NCBI RefSeq assembly: GCF_014596475.1
Contig: NZ_MECJ01000017.1
Span: 1 to 64,000 of the forward strand
DNA: 64,000 nucleotides
Reading direction: 5' to 3'
Source of the DNA: Streptomyces sp. CBMA152
GTDB taxonomy: Bacteria; Actinomycetota; Actinomycetes; Streptomycetales; Streptomycetaceae
The notes beneath the pieces were generated by a model. That model searched no databases. It was not told the origin of the DNA and worked only from the letters and a program-made list of their open reading frames with translations. The translations under genes and the position numbers were made by a program. Shown piece by piece: positions 17,637-25,353 of this stretch (the stretch's first letter is position 1; each line of letters starts with the position of its first letter).

Positions 17637-18874
17637 CGACCGGCACGCCCCCGGGCCCATCCGTCGAGCGCGTCTTCCGGGCCGAGTACGGCCGCGCGGT
17701 CGCCGTCCTGGTCCGTGTCTTCGGCGATATCGACATCGCCGAGGAGGCGGTCCAGGACGCGTTCACCACCGCGCTGGAGCGATGGCCGGCGGCCGGGGCG
17801 CCGCCGAGCCCGGCCGGGTGGATCATCACCACTGCCCGCAACCGGGCCATCGACCGGCTGCGCCGGGAGGCCTCCCGGGCCGACCGGCAGGCGCGGGCGG
17901 CCCTGCTGCGGGCCGGGCGGGCCGAGGACGAGGAGCCCGAGGAGGGACCCGTGCGCGACGAACGGCTTCGGCTGATCTTCACCTGCTGCCACCCCGCCCT
18001 CGCCACCGGCGCCCGCGTCGCCCTCACCCTGCGGCTGCTCGGCGGGCTGACCACGGCCGAGATCGCCCGGGCGTTCCTGGTGCCGGAGCCGACGATGGCC
18101 CAGCGGCTCGTACGGGCCAAGGCGAAGATCCGCGACGCCGGGATCCCGTATCGCGTGCCGTACGAAGCGGACCTGCCGGAACGGCTGCGAGCCGTCCTCG
18201 CTGTCGTGTACCTGATCTTCAACGAGGGGTACAGCGCCGGTTCGGGCGACCGGCTCGTACGGGAGGACCTGTGCGCGGAGGCGATCCGGCTCGGGCGGCT
18301 GCTCGCCGAGCTGATGCCGGACGAGGAGGAGGTGACGGGGCTGCTCGCGCTGATGCTGCTCGTCGAGTCGCGCCGGGCCGCCCGCGCGACGGCGAGCGGG
18401 GAGCTGGTGCTCCTGTCCGACCAGGACCGCACGCTGTGGGACGCGGCGCTCATCGCCGAGGGACAGCGGCTCGTCCGCGTGTGTCTGCGCCGCGACCGGC
18501 CGGGTCCGTACCAGATCCAGGCGGCGATCAACGCCGTGCACAGCGACGCGCCGACGGCCGCCGCCACCGACTGGGGCCAGATCCTGCGGCTCTACGACCA
18601 GTTGCTGGCGCTCGCGCCGAGCCCGGTCGTCGCCCTCAACCGCGCGGTCGCCGTGGCCGAGACCGAGGGCCCCGCCGAGGCGCTGGCGATCGTGGACGGC
18701 CTTGACCTGGACGGCTATTACGTCTTTCACGCCGTACGCGCGGATCTGCTGCGGCGGCTCGGCCGCAGCACTCAGGCGGCGCGGGCGTACGAGGAGGCGA
18801 TGGCCCGTACCGACAACGCGGCCGAGCGCGCGTTCCTCGCCGGGCGCCGGGACGGGCTCAGCCCAGCTGGCTGA
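17633..18874 (+). CDS. ECF42-type RNA polymerase sigma factor
   Basis: A protein of 413 residues. Sigma region 2 is at about 10-80 (FRAEYGRAVAVLVRVFGDIDIAEEAVQDAF) and region 4 at about 115-170 (LRLLGGLTTAEIARAFLVPEPTMAQRLVRAKAKI). A long C-terminal extension of about 230 residues ends in TPR-like helices (PSPVVALNRAVAVAETEGP ... AYEEAMARTDNAAERAFL). The extension, the conserved FTCCHPAL and FNEGYSAG motifs and the YciI partner place it in ECF42, a group without anti-sigma factors in which the C-terminal domain is needed for activity. The GTG start overlaps the upstream TGA. Its 3' end overlaps the convergent small membrane-protein gene by 17 nt. Confidence 0.92.
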   Translation: MTTGTPPGPSVERVFRAEYGRAVAVLVRVFGDIDIAEEAVQDAFTTALERWPAAGAPPSPAGWIITTARNRAIDRLRREASRADRQARAALLRAGRAEDEEPEEGPVRDERLRLIFTCCHPALATGARVALTLRLLGGLTTAEIARAFLVPEPTMAQRLVRAKAKIRDAGIPYRVPYEADLPERLRAVLAVVYLIFNEGYSAGSGDRLVREDLCAEAIRLGRLLAELMPDEEEVTGLLALMLLVESRRAARATASGELVLLSDQDRTLWDAALIAEGQRLVRVCLRRDRPGPYQIQAAINAVHSDAPTAAATDWGQILRLYDQLLALAPSPVVALNRAVAVAETEGPAEALAIVDGLDLDGYYVFHAVRADLLRRLGRSTQAARAYEEAMARTDNAAERAFLAGRRDGLSPAG

Positions 18875-19052
18875 GCATGCCGACGACCGAGTTGACCGCG
18901 CTGTGCAGCGACGGCGCGGCTGCGGTGTCGGCGAAGTAGAAACCGAAACCCGCGCAGATCAGCACGTGGGAGAGCTTGGTGCCGCCTTTGCGCCAGAGGA
19001 AGAAGGCGGCGGCAGCCAGCGGCAGCATCAGAGGAAAGTGCACGGAGGGCAA
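18858..19052 (-). CDS. Small membrane protein of unknown function
   Basis: A protein of 64 residues with two hydrophobic segments (about 6-20 and 28-45) joined by the basic loop WRKGGTKLSH, so probably a two-helix inner-membrane hairpin with a positive cytoplasmic loop. The TTG start at 19052 is supported by GAGGTG 8 nt upstream. Its last 17 nt overlap the end of the ECF42 sigma factor gene on the other strand, so the two transcripts would be complementary at their ends. I do not recognise the family; the good ribosome site and sensible hydrophobicity make it a likely real gene. Confidence 0.65.
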   Translation of the reverse strand: MPSVHFPLMLPLAAAAFFLWRKGGTKLSHVLICAGFGFYFADTAAAPSLHSAVNSVVGMLSQLG

Positions 19053-19085
19053 GGGTGTTCACCTCGTGACCCCGAGTCTGTCGAG

Positions 19086-19119
19086 CACCGGGCCGCCGCC
19101 GTGCGGCTGCGGCCCGGTG
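19086..19119 (-). terminator. Hairpin terminator after methyltransferase gene
   Basis: Perfect 11-bp stem CACCGGGCCGC/GCGGCCCGGTG (19086-19096 with 19109-19119), loop 12 nt, downstream of the methyltransferase stop at 19207. Confidence 0.65.
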
Positions 19120-19206
19120 GAAAGCACCTCCGTCACGCTACGACCGATGCTCACCCGACGCCACCCATGCGGTCACCGGTTGTCATCGCCGCAGGTGACA
19201 CCCCGA

Positions 19207-19923
19207 TCACACGGCCGTGGCCACCACGAGACGGCAGCGCGGGGTACCGTCCGCCCGCCGTCCCACCTCCGGCAGCTCGCGCAGCTCCACCACGAACCCC
19301 GCGCGGATCAGCTCCTCGCGGACTACGGAAAGCTTGAAGTCCCGGTAATACATGACGAATTGGGGCCGCCACACCGCGTTCCGCACCCGCATCGCCGAGT
19401 CGAAGGCGAGCAGGGCCCAGTACCCCGCCGAGCCAGGGCGGGGCGGGGCGGCGATCGGGAACGCGAACCGGCCGCCGGGCCGCAGCACCGAGCGAACCTG
19501 GGCGAACAGGCCCGGCCGCTCCCGGGGCAGGAAGTGCCCGAACGCGCCGAAGCTGACGACGAGGTCGAAGGCCGCCGCGAACGGCAGCGCGCGGGCGTCG
19601 GCCCGCACCCAGTCCGTACGCCCGGCGGCCGCCCGCGCCCGGCCCACCTCAAGCATCCCCGCGCTGAAATCGACCCCCACGACCCGCTCACGGCACACCT
19701 GCCGCAGCACGTCCAGGCCCGCACCCGTGCCGCAGCACAGGTCGAGCCCGTGATCGACGGGGCCGAGCTCGCGCAGCGCCCGCGCGACGGCGTCCAGGAC
19801 GACATCGGGCGTGCGGTACGGGGTGAGGTCGAACTTCGGCGCGAGCAGGTCGTAGCCGTGCTCGACCGACGACAGTGCCTGAACGGCGAGTTCACGGACG
19901 GTGGGGCCCTGGGGAGCGAACAT
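19207..19923 (-). CDS. Class I SAM-dependent methyltransferase
   Basis: A protein of 238 residues with a Rossmann methyltransferase core: motif I LDLCCGTGAGLDVL (about 59-72), the acidic VVGVDFSAGMLEVGRARA (about 80-97), ADARALPFAAAFDLVVSFGAFGHF (about 107-130) and LRPGGRFAFP. Small-molecule methyltransferases of this type are common; the substrate is unknown. The start is set at ATG 19923 because a TATGCT -10 box lies exactly 7 nt upstream, implying a leaderless message; an ATG at 19935 falls inside that box. Confidence 0.82.
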   Translation of the reverse strand: MFAPQGPTVRELAVQALSSVEHGYDLLAPKFDLTPYRTPDVVLDAVARALRELGPVDHGLDLCCGTGAGLDVLRQVCRERVVGVDFSAGMLEVGRARAAAGRTDWVRADARALPFAAAFDLVVSFGAFGHFLPRERPGLFAQVRSVLRPGGRFAFPIAAPPRPGSAGYWALLAFDSAMRVRNAVWRPQFVMYYRDFKLSVVREELIRAGFVVELRELPEVGRRADGTPRCRLVVATAV

Positions 19924-19930
19924 CGCCCTC

Positions 19931-19936
19931 AGCATA
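19931..19936 (-). promoter_or_regulatory. -10 box for leaderless methyltransferase gene
   Basis: TATGCT on the minus strand, 7 nt before the ATG at 19923, with no independent ribosome site at usable spacing. Confidence 0.45.
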
Positions 19937-20009
19937 GGGGTGGCACCCAGCGGGCCTGGTCAGCGCGGGGGTGCGGCGCCACCGGTCGCCGAATGCGCGT
20001 ATCCATGGA

Positions 20010-20027
20010 TAACCTCGGAAAAGGTTA
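20010..20027. promoter_or_regulatory. TAACC-N8-GGTTA inverted repeat
   Basis: A perfect 5+5 inverted repeat in the intergenic region between the methyltransferase and the Ig-like secreted protein, 45 nt upstream of the latter's GTG. It could be an operator; no regulator is indicated. Confidence 0.3.
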
Positions 20028-20071
20028 CGAATTGGCCTATCGGGGGGTCGGCCGAGACGGGAGAAACCATC

Positions 20072-20491
20072 GTGAAATCCACTCTGAGCAACCGCTGTGC
20101 CCGGATGGCAGCAGTGGGCGCCCTGTCCTTCGCCCTGGTGGCCGGTGGAGCCACGGGAATCGCGACCGCCGCCACGCCCAAACCGACGCCGAGCGGCAGC
20201 AAGCACGCCTCGGCGGCGACGAGTTCGCTGACCATCAAGGCCAGCAAGACCGACGTCAAGGTGGGCGACACGGTCACCTTCACCGGCCGGTCGAAGGGCC
20301 TGTCCATAGGCAGCAAGGTCGTGCTCCAGCACAAGAACAAGGGCAAGTGGACGACCCTGCAGCCCAGTACCACCATCAAGCAGGGCAGCAGTTACTCACT
20401 GGACCACAAGTTCACGGCCAAGGCCAAGGAAGAGCTGCGGGTCATGGACGGCACGACCACGTCGCCGTCGGTGACCGTCACCGTGAAGTGA
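20072..20491 (+). CDS. Small secreted Ig-like protein
   Basis: A protein of 139 residues. It has a clear signal peptide (basic KSTLSNRCARM, then a hydrophobic stretch to about ATAA, residue 34). After a Ser/Pro/Thr linker, one beta-sandwich Ig-like domain follows (about 50-139): TIKASKTDVKVGDTVTFTGRS, VVLQHKNKGKWTTL, ELRVMDGTT and a terminal TVTVTVK strand. Such domains occur in exported surface or matrix proteins; no catalytic residues are seen. The GTG start at 20072 has GGGAG 9 nt upstream. It stands alone between a methyltransferase and a monooxygenase; an inverted repeat precedes it. Confidence 0.75.
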   Translation: MKSTLSNRCARMAAVGALSFALVAGGATGIATAATPKPTPSGSKHASAATSSLTIKASKTDVKVGDTVTFTGRSKGLSIGSKVVLQHKNKGKWTTLQPSTTIKQGSSYSLDHKFTAKAKEELRVMDGTTTSPSVTVTVK

Positions 20492-20519
20492 CGGCCACCG
20501 CGTTCCGGCGACGCCGGAG

Positions 20520-20843
20520 CTAGCCGATCTTCAGCTCACCCATCTCGCTCCATCCCGCCGCACCCTCGATCGTCGTGCTGACGATGTCGGGAGTGCGGCG
20601 CAGGAGCGGGCGCATCGTCTCCATGGCGGCCCTGAAGTGGTCGGAGTTCACATGGGCCTCGCCCGCGCCGTCCTGGAACGCCTCCACGAGGACGTAGGTG
20701 TTCGGGTCCTCCAGGCTGCGGGACCACTCGTACCAGAGGTTGCCCGGCTCGGCCCGGGTCGCGTGGGTGAAGTCCGCGACGAGCTGGGGCCACTCCTCGG
20801 CGTACTCGGGCTTCACGGCGAACTTGACGCAAATAAAGATCAT
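20520..20843 (-). CDS. Antibiotic-biosynthesis-monooxygenase (ABM)-fold protein
   Basis: A protein of 107 residues with the ferredoxin-like ABM fold: N-terminal IFICVKFAVKPEYAEEW, FTHATRAEPGNLWYEWSRS (about 26-44), NTYVLVEAFQDGAGEAHVNSDHF (about 48-70). The spacing matches YgiN-type quinol monooxygenases and related haem-independent oxygenases or isomerases. No cofactor partner gene is adjacent. It probably acts on small aromatic or quinone compounds, but the substrate is unknown. Confidence 0.75.
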   Translation of the reverse strand: MIFICVKFAVKPEYAEEWPQLVADFTHATRAEPGNLWYEWSRSLEDPNTYVLVEAFQDGAGEAHVNSDHFRAAMETMRPLLRRTPDIVSTTIEGAAGWSEMGELKIG

Positions 20844-21014
20844 TCAGGCATTCTAAGCAGGCCGGTGCATAAGCGCTGCGCAGGCATCGCGTGTGCCGCC
20901 CGGTCGTGGCCCGTGCCGTGCTTCATCGCCTGCTGTGCATAATCGCTCGGCGGTGCGCGGTGGCCGGGGGTACTGTTGCCGCCGCCAAGCAGTCCTCCGC
21001 CCGCCGAACCCCAG

Positions 21015-21800
21015 GTGAGACCCATTACCGCACTCCCCCACTCCGCCGTCGTCACGCGGCTGCGCGCCGCAGGCTGCGTCTTCGCCGAGGACGAGGCGGA
21101 GCTGCTGCTCTCGACCGCCCGCACCCCGGCCGAGCTCGACGCCATGGTGCGGCGCCGGGCCGACGGGCTGCCGCTCGAACACGTCCTGGGCTGGGCGGAG
21201 TTCAGGGGGGTGCGCGTCGAGGTGGACCCGGGTGTGTTCGTGCCGAGGCGCCGTACGGAGTTCCTGGTCGAGCAGGCCGTGGCGCTCGCCGGTCCGGGCG
21301 CGGTCGTGGTCGATCTGTGCTGCGGCTCGGGCGCGTTGGGCGCGGCGCTCGTCGCGGGGATCGGGCGCGCCGAGCTGTACGCGGCGGACATCGACCCGGC
21401 CGCCGTGGCCTGCGCCCGGCGCAATGTCGGCGCCGCCGGCGGCCGGGTCTACGAGGGCGACCTCTTCGCGCCGCTGCCCGCCGGGCTGCGCGGCCGGGTG
21501 GACCTCCTGCTGGCCAATGTCCCGTACGTACCGACCGAGGAGATCGAACTGCTCCCCTCGGAGGCACGCGTCCATGAGGCGCGGGTGGCGCTCGACGGCG
21601 GCGGCGACGGGCTCGACGTGCTGCGCCGGGTCACCGCCGAGGCGGCCGGGTGGCTGGCGCCGGGCGGGCATCTGCTCTTCGAGACGAGCGAGCGCCAGGT
21701 GCCGACCGCCGTCGAGACGGTGACCCGGGGCGGTCTGGTGGCGCGCGTGACGACCTGCGACGAGCTGTACGCCACGGTCGTCATCGCGACCAGACCCTGA
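21015..21800 (+). CDS. PrmC/HemK-related putative protein-glutamine methyltransferase
   Basis: A protein of about 261 residues. The N-terminal helical domain contains LPLEHVLGWAEFRGVRVEV followed by GVFVPRRRTEFLVE, as in release-factor methyltransferases. The Rossmann part has VVDLCCGSGALGAAL (motif I) and AADIDPAAVACARRN. The usual catalytic NPPY is NVPY here (LLANVPYVPTEEI), typical of a PrmC-related subfamily of unknown substrate. Thus it is probably not the housekeeping release-factor enzyme. The start is uncertain: GTG 21015 is preferred because TACTGT (20971-20976) looks like a -10 box and overlaps an alternative in-frame TTG at 20976. Confidence 0.75.
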   Translation: MRPITALPHSAVVTRLRAAGCVFAEDEAELLLSTARTPAELDAMVRRRADGLPLEHVLGWAEFRGVRVEVDPGVFVPRRRTEFLVEQAVALAGPGAVVVDLCCGSGALGAALVAGIGRAELYAADIDPAAVACARRNVGAAGGRVYEGDLFAPLPAGLRGRVDLLLANVPYVPTEEIELLPSEARVHEARVALDGGGDGLDVLRRVTAEAAGWLAPGGHLLFETSERQVPTAVETVTRGGLVARVTTCDELYATVVIATRP

Positions 21801-21821
21801 GCACGAACCGTCAGCGCGGGC

Positions 21822-22493
21822 TCACGCCATCCAGAAGAAGACCGCCGTCATCCGGCTGTCCTCCATGGTGCTCCCCCAGTAATTGGTCGCGCTGTGAATC
21901 ATGTTGGCGCTGTACAGGAGCAGCCGGTTGTACTTGTGCGCGACGCGGACGTCCTCGGTGAAGGAGTTCGGCGGCACGAACCGGGTGCCGAGCGCCTCGG
22001 CCAGGTTGTTGTGCGGGGCCGCCACCTGGTTGCCGCCGAGGACACCGCCGGGCAGGCTCTGCCGGAAGAAGCTCGTACCGCAGTCCTTGGGCACGTCCGG
22101 GTTGAGATAGAGCACCGCGGCATAGCGGCACAGCGCACGTGAGTCGGTGTGCGGGCGCTGCTCGCTCTCGTCCTTGCCGACGACCTGGACGCAGTTGTGG
22201 TTGAGGGTGGCGCCGCCCGGTGCCTGCTGGAGCCAGAGCTCGCGGGCGCCGGTCGACTTCTTCACCAGCCGCTCCACCCGGCCGAGTTCGGCGGGTTCCA
22301 GGCCCGGCATGGTGCGCATGCCCGGCCAGGTCTCGGGCTTGCGGGGGTATCCCTCGACCCAGTCGTCCTTGGCCAGACAGCGCGCGCGGACCTCGTCGAC
22401 ATTGGGCAGGACGTCGTCGAGGACCCAGTAGTCCCGGCCGAGCGTGGGTTTGCGATAAGGGAGCACCGGGAGTGCGGAGGAATTGGGGGGCAT
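21822..22493 (-). CDS. DUF6445-like protein, probable 2OG-Fe(II)-oxygenase fold
   Basis: A protein of 223 residues. An HxD pair (RPHTDS, about 115) and a later conserved His in LLLYSANMIHSATNYWG, with basic residues between, fit the iron-binding facial triad of 2-oxoglutarate-dependent oxygenases; overall it resembles the DUF6445 family. Such proteins often hydroxylate amino acids or peptides, but the substrate is unknown. The ATG at 22493 is chosen because TAGGTT lies exactly 7 nt upstream (leaderless arrangement) and the N-terminus MPPNSSALPVLPYRKP reads naturally; an upstream TTG is embedded in promoter-like sequence. It is convergent with the PrmC-like gene. Confidence 0.7.
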   Translation of the reverse strand: MPPNSSALPVLPYRKPTLGRDYWVLDDVLPNVDEVRARCLAKDDWVEGYPRKPETWPGMRTMPGLEPAELGRVERLVKKSTGARELWLQQAPGGATLNHNCVQVVGKDESEQRPHTDSRALCRYAAVLYLNPDVPKDCGTSFFRQSLPGGVLGGNQVAAPHNNLAEALGTRFVPPNSFTEDVRVAHKYNRLLLYSANMIHSATNYWGSTMEDSRMTAVFFWMA

Positions 22494-22500
22494 GCGGCCG

Positions 22501-22506
22501 AACCTA
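22501..22506 (-). promoter_or_regulatory. -10 box for leaderless DUF6445-like gene
   Basis: TAGGTT on the minus strand, 7 nt before the ATG at 22493. Confidence 0.45.
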
Positions 22507-22589
22507 CTTCCGTAACCGCCGGTCGCCGTCCGCGACTTGGTCAACCTTGCGTCAAGGGGCGGCGAAACACTTCCCGTGACGAATGGCGC

Positions 22590-22624
22590 ATTGCGGGGAC
22601 TTCCCCATGGGAGATCCCCGCAAT
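22590..22624 (-). terminator. Hairpin terminator after SAM methyltransferase gene
   Basis: Perfect 10-bp stem ATTGCGGGGA/TCCCCGCAAT (22590-22599 with 22615-22624) with a further short internal stem, 46 nt past the methyltransferase stop. Confidence 0.7.
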
Positions 22625-22670
22625 GGCAAAGGCAGCACCAATTCCCCGCCAGGAGCGGACCCGGGGACGG

Positions 22671-23498
22671 TCAGGCCTTGCGGCCGACGCCGCCGAACAT
22701 GGCCACCTCGTCCGGCTCCGGCGCCGACGCGTCCTCCGGCCGCCAGCGCGAGCAGGAGACGACGCCCGGCTCCAGGATCTCCAGGCCGTCGAAGAAGCGG
22801 GCGGTCTGCTCGGGGGTGCGCTGGGTGAGCTTGGGCGTGCCGTGCTCGTTCCAGAACGCCACCGCCTCGTCGACGTCCGGCATGTCCGGGTGGGTGACGG
22901 TGTGGGAGAGCACCAGGAAGCTGCCGGGGGCGAGCGCGTCCATCAGATTGCGCACCAGCCCGTACGCCTGCTCGTCGTCCCCGATGAAGATGACGACGCC
23001 GAGCAGCATCAGCGCGACCGGCTGGCTCAAGTCCAGGGTCTTGGCGGCGTGTTCCAGGATGGAGTCCACATCGCGCAGATCCGCGTCGAGGTAGTCGGTG
23101 CGGCCCTCGGGCGTGCTGGTCAGCAGGGCGCGGGCGTGCGCGAGCACCAGCGGGTCGTTGTCGACGTAGACGATCCGGGACTCCGGCGCGATCCGCTGGG
23201 CCACCTCATGGGTGTTGTCGGCGGTGGGCAGACCGGTGCCGATGTCGAGGAACTGGCGGATGCCCCGGTCGGCGACGAGGTGGCGCACGGCCCGGCCGAG
23301 GAAGAGCCGGTCGGCCCGGGCGTAGTCGCCGATGCCCGGGTGGAGCTCGCGGATCTGGTCGCCGACCGCCCGGTCGACCTCGTAGTTGTCCTTGCCGCCG
23401 AGCCAGTAGTTCCAGATCCGGGCGGTGTGCGGCTGGGCGGTGTTGATCCTGCTCCGGACGTGCTCGGGAGCATCGAGGTGTGCCGGGTTGTCGGTCAC
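22671..23498 (-). CDS. SAM-dependent methyltransferase of the actinomycete Methyltransf_19/DUF574 type
   Basis: A protein of 275 residues. It shows the family N-terminus with PHTARIWNYWLGGKDNYEVDR (about 22-42), the nucleotide-binding FLDIGTGLPTADNTHEVA (about 74-91), VYVDNDPLVLAHARALL (about 100-116) and the C-terminal CSRWRPE. These proteins are highly amplified in Streptomyces, where some are controlled developmentally; the methyl acceptor is unknown. The GTG start at 23498 has AGGAG 9 nt upstream. It stands alone, divergent from the amino-acid ABC importer operon. Confidence 0.85.
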   Translation of the reverse strand: MTDNPAHLDAPEHVRSRINTAQPHTARIWNYWLGGKDNYEVDRAVGDQIRELHPGIGDYARADRLFLGRAVRHLVADRGIRQFLDIGTGLPTADNTHEVAQRIAPESRIVYVDNDPLVLAHARALLTSTPEGRTDYLDADLRDVDSILEHAAKTLDLSQPVALMLLGVVIFIGDDEQAYGLVRNLMDALAPGSFLVLSHTVTHPDMPDVDEAVAFWNEHGTPKLTQRTPEQTARFFDGLEILEPGVVSCSRWRPEDASAPEPDEVAMFGGVGRKA

Positions 23499-23721
23499 GG
23501 GCGTCGTCTCCTGGGGGCCTGGTGGACTGTCAATGATCAGCCTAGATGGCCAAGTTGAGCCGTGTCGCCGATACCCCTCCCCCGCCTGCCCGAACTCCGG
23601 GTGTACGGATGACGTCATCGGCGCGCCTGCCGGGTTCCCGGGCGAAGTGACCCCCAGTCTCATACGATCATGGCTGAACGGTTCCGCTCCTCAGCCACCC
23701 CCGTATCCATGGAGGTCAACC

Positions 23722-24549
23722 GTGACCAGGACGGCTCACCGTATCCGTACATCCGCCACCGCCACAGCAGCCGCGGCAGTGCTGTTCGCGGTCGCCGGCT
23801 GCTCGTCGTCGGGCGGCGGCTCCGGAGAGGCCGCGGGCGGTGTTCCGGTGGTCAAGAAGGGCAAGCTGACCACCTGCACCCATCTGCCGTATCCGCCCTT
23901 CCAGTCGGAGCAGAACGGCAAGGTCGTGGGCTTCGACGTGTCCCTCATCGACCTCGTGGCCAAGAACCTCAAGGTCGAACAGAAGATCCTCGACACTCCG
24001 TTCGAGAACTTCAAGACCGGTGCCTTCCTCAACTCGGGCCAGTGCGACCTCGCCGCCGCCGGTATGACCATCACCGACGAGCGCAAGAAGAACGTCGACT
24101 TCTCGATGCCCTACTTCGACGCCACCCAGGCGCTGCTCGCCACCAAGAAGAGCGGCGTCACCTCGCTCGCCGACCTCAAGGCCAAGGGCAAGAAGCTCGG
24201 CGCCCAGGCGGAGACCACCGGCGAGAGCTACGCCAAGGGCAAGGGCTTCAACCCGGTCGCCTTCGAGAGCTCGGACGCAGTGCTCAACGGGCTGCGCACC
24301 GGCCAGGTCGACGCCGTCATCATCGACTACCCCGTCGTCCAGGGCTGGCTCAAGAACAAGGCCAACGCCGACGAGTTCGCGCTCGGCGAGAACATCTCGA
24401 CCGGCGAGCAGTACGGCTTCTCGGTCAAGAAGGGCAACACCAAGCTGCTCGACGCCATCAACAAGGCCATCACGGACGCCAAGGCGGACGGCACGTACAA
24501 CAAGCTGTACGAGGAGTGGATCGGCCCGCTTCCCAAGGCCCAGTCGTGA
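23722..24549 (+). CDS. Amino-acid ABC transporter substrate-binding lipoprotein
   Basis: A protein of 275 residues of the solute-binding protein family 3. A lipoprotein signal ends in the lipobox FAVAGC (Cys about 27). The mature domain has LTTCTHLPYPPFQSE, GFDVSLIDLVAKNL, FLNSGQCDLAAAGMTITDER and DFSMPYFDATQALL, matching polar-amino-acid binding proteins. It captures the solute outside the membrane and delivers it to the permease. GTG start with GGAGG 6 nt upstream. Its stop overlaps the permease start by 4 nt. The exact ligand (Glu/Gln, Arg, Cys or other) cannot be read from the sequence. Confidence 0.93.
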   Translation: MTRTAHRIRTSATATAAAAVLFAVAGCSSSGGGSGEAAGGVPVVKKGKLTTCTHLPYPPFQSEQNGKVVGFDVSLIDLVAKNLKVEQKILDTPFENFKTGAFLNSGQCDLAAAGMTITDERKKNVDFSMPYFDATQALLATKKSGVTSLADLKAKGKKLGAQAETTGESYAKGKGFNPVAFESSDAVLNGLRTGQVDAVIIDYPVVQGWLKNKANADEFALGENISTGEQYGFSVKKGNTKLLDAINKAITDAKADGTYNKLYEEWIGPLPKAQS

Positions 24550-25346
24550 CCTCCCGCCTGACGAGGCGTCAGCGCAGGCGCGTCTCGCAGGGCATCCAGT
24601 ACGTCGTCTTCCTCGGCGTGCTGATCACCATCGGTGTGCTGGCCGACTGGGGCAGGCTGCAGAACCAGTTCGCGCAGCCTGACCTCGTCCGCAAGCTCTT
24701 CCCGGACATCATCACCACCGCCCTGCGCAACACCGTCGTCTACACCCTCTCCGGTTTCGTCTTCGGTCTGGTGCTCGGCCTGGTCGTCGCGCTGATGCGG
24801 CTGTCGTCGGTGGCGCCCTACCGCTGGGTCGCGAGCATCTACATCGAGCTGTTCCGGGGACTGCCCGCCCTGCTGATCTTCATCTTCGTGGGGGTGGCGG
24901 TCCCGCTGGCGTTCCCCGGCACGGAGATCCCCGGCGGTACGTACGGAAAGGTCGCCCTCGGACTCGGTCTGGTCGCCGCCGCCTATATGGCCGAGACGAT
25001 CCGGGCCGGCATCCAGGCGGTGCCCAAGGGCCAGATGGAGGCGGCCCGCTCGCTGGGGTTCTCGCACGCGCGGGCGATGATCTCGGTGATCATCCCGCAG
25101 GCGTTCCGTATCGTCATCCCACCTCTGACCAACGAACTGGTGCTGCTGTTCAAGGACTCCTCGCTCGTGCTGTTCCTCGGGGTCACCCTGGAGGAGCGGG
25201 AGCTCACCAAGTACGGCCGCGACCTGGCCAGCGAGAGCGCCAACTCCACCCCGATCCTGGTCGCCGGGCTGTGCTACCTGATAGTGACCGTGCCCCTGAG
25301 CTTCGTGGTGCGCCGCCTAGAGGCCCGCGCCGACCGGGCGAGGTGA
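24546..25346 (+). CDS. Amino-acid ABC transporter permease
   Basis: A protein of 266 residues with five or more transmembrane helices, of the HisMQ type. The N-terminal helix is at about 18-35, followed by a periplasmic segment and the core IITTALRNTVVYTLSGFVFGLVLG. The cytoplasmic EAA loop, which contacts the ATPase, is visible as EAARSLGFSHARAMISVIIP. Only one permease gene is present, so the channel is probably a homodimer. The GTG start overlaps the preceding TGA, indicating translational coupling; the ATPase gene follows after 7 nt. Confidence 0.93.
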   Translation: MTSRLTRRQRRRVSQGIQYVVFLGVLITIGVLADWGRLQNQFAQPDLVRKLFPDIITTALRNTVVYTLSGFVFGLVLGLVVALMRLSSVAPYRWVASIYIELFRGLPALLIFIFVGVAVPLAFPGTEIPGGTYGKVALGLGLVAAAYMAETIRAGIQAVPKGQMEAARSLGFSHARAMISVIIPQAFRIVIPPLTNELVLLFKDSSLVLFLGVTLEERELTKYGRDLASESANSTPILVAGLCYLIVTVPLSFVVRRLEARADRAR

Positions 25347-25353
25347 GGAAGCG

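Noticed and set aside
22149..23558. 469-codon plus-strand frame over the DUF6445-like and methyltransferase genes
   Set aside because: Antisense shadow of two well-supported minus-strand genes.
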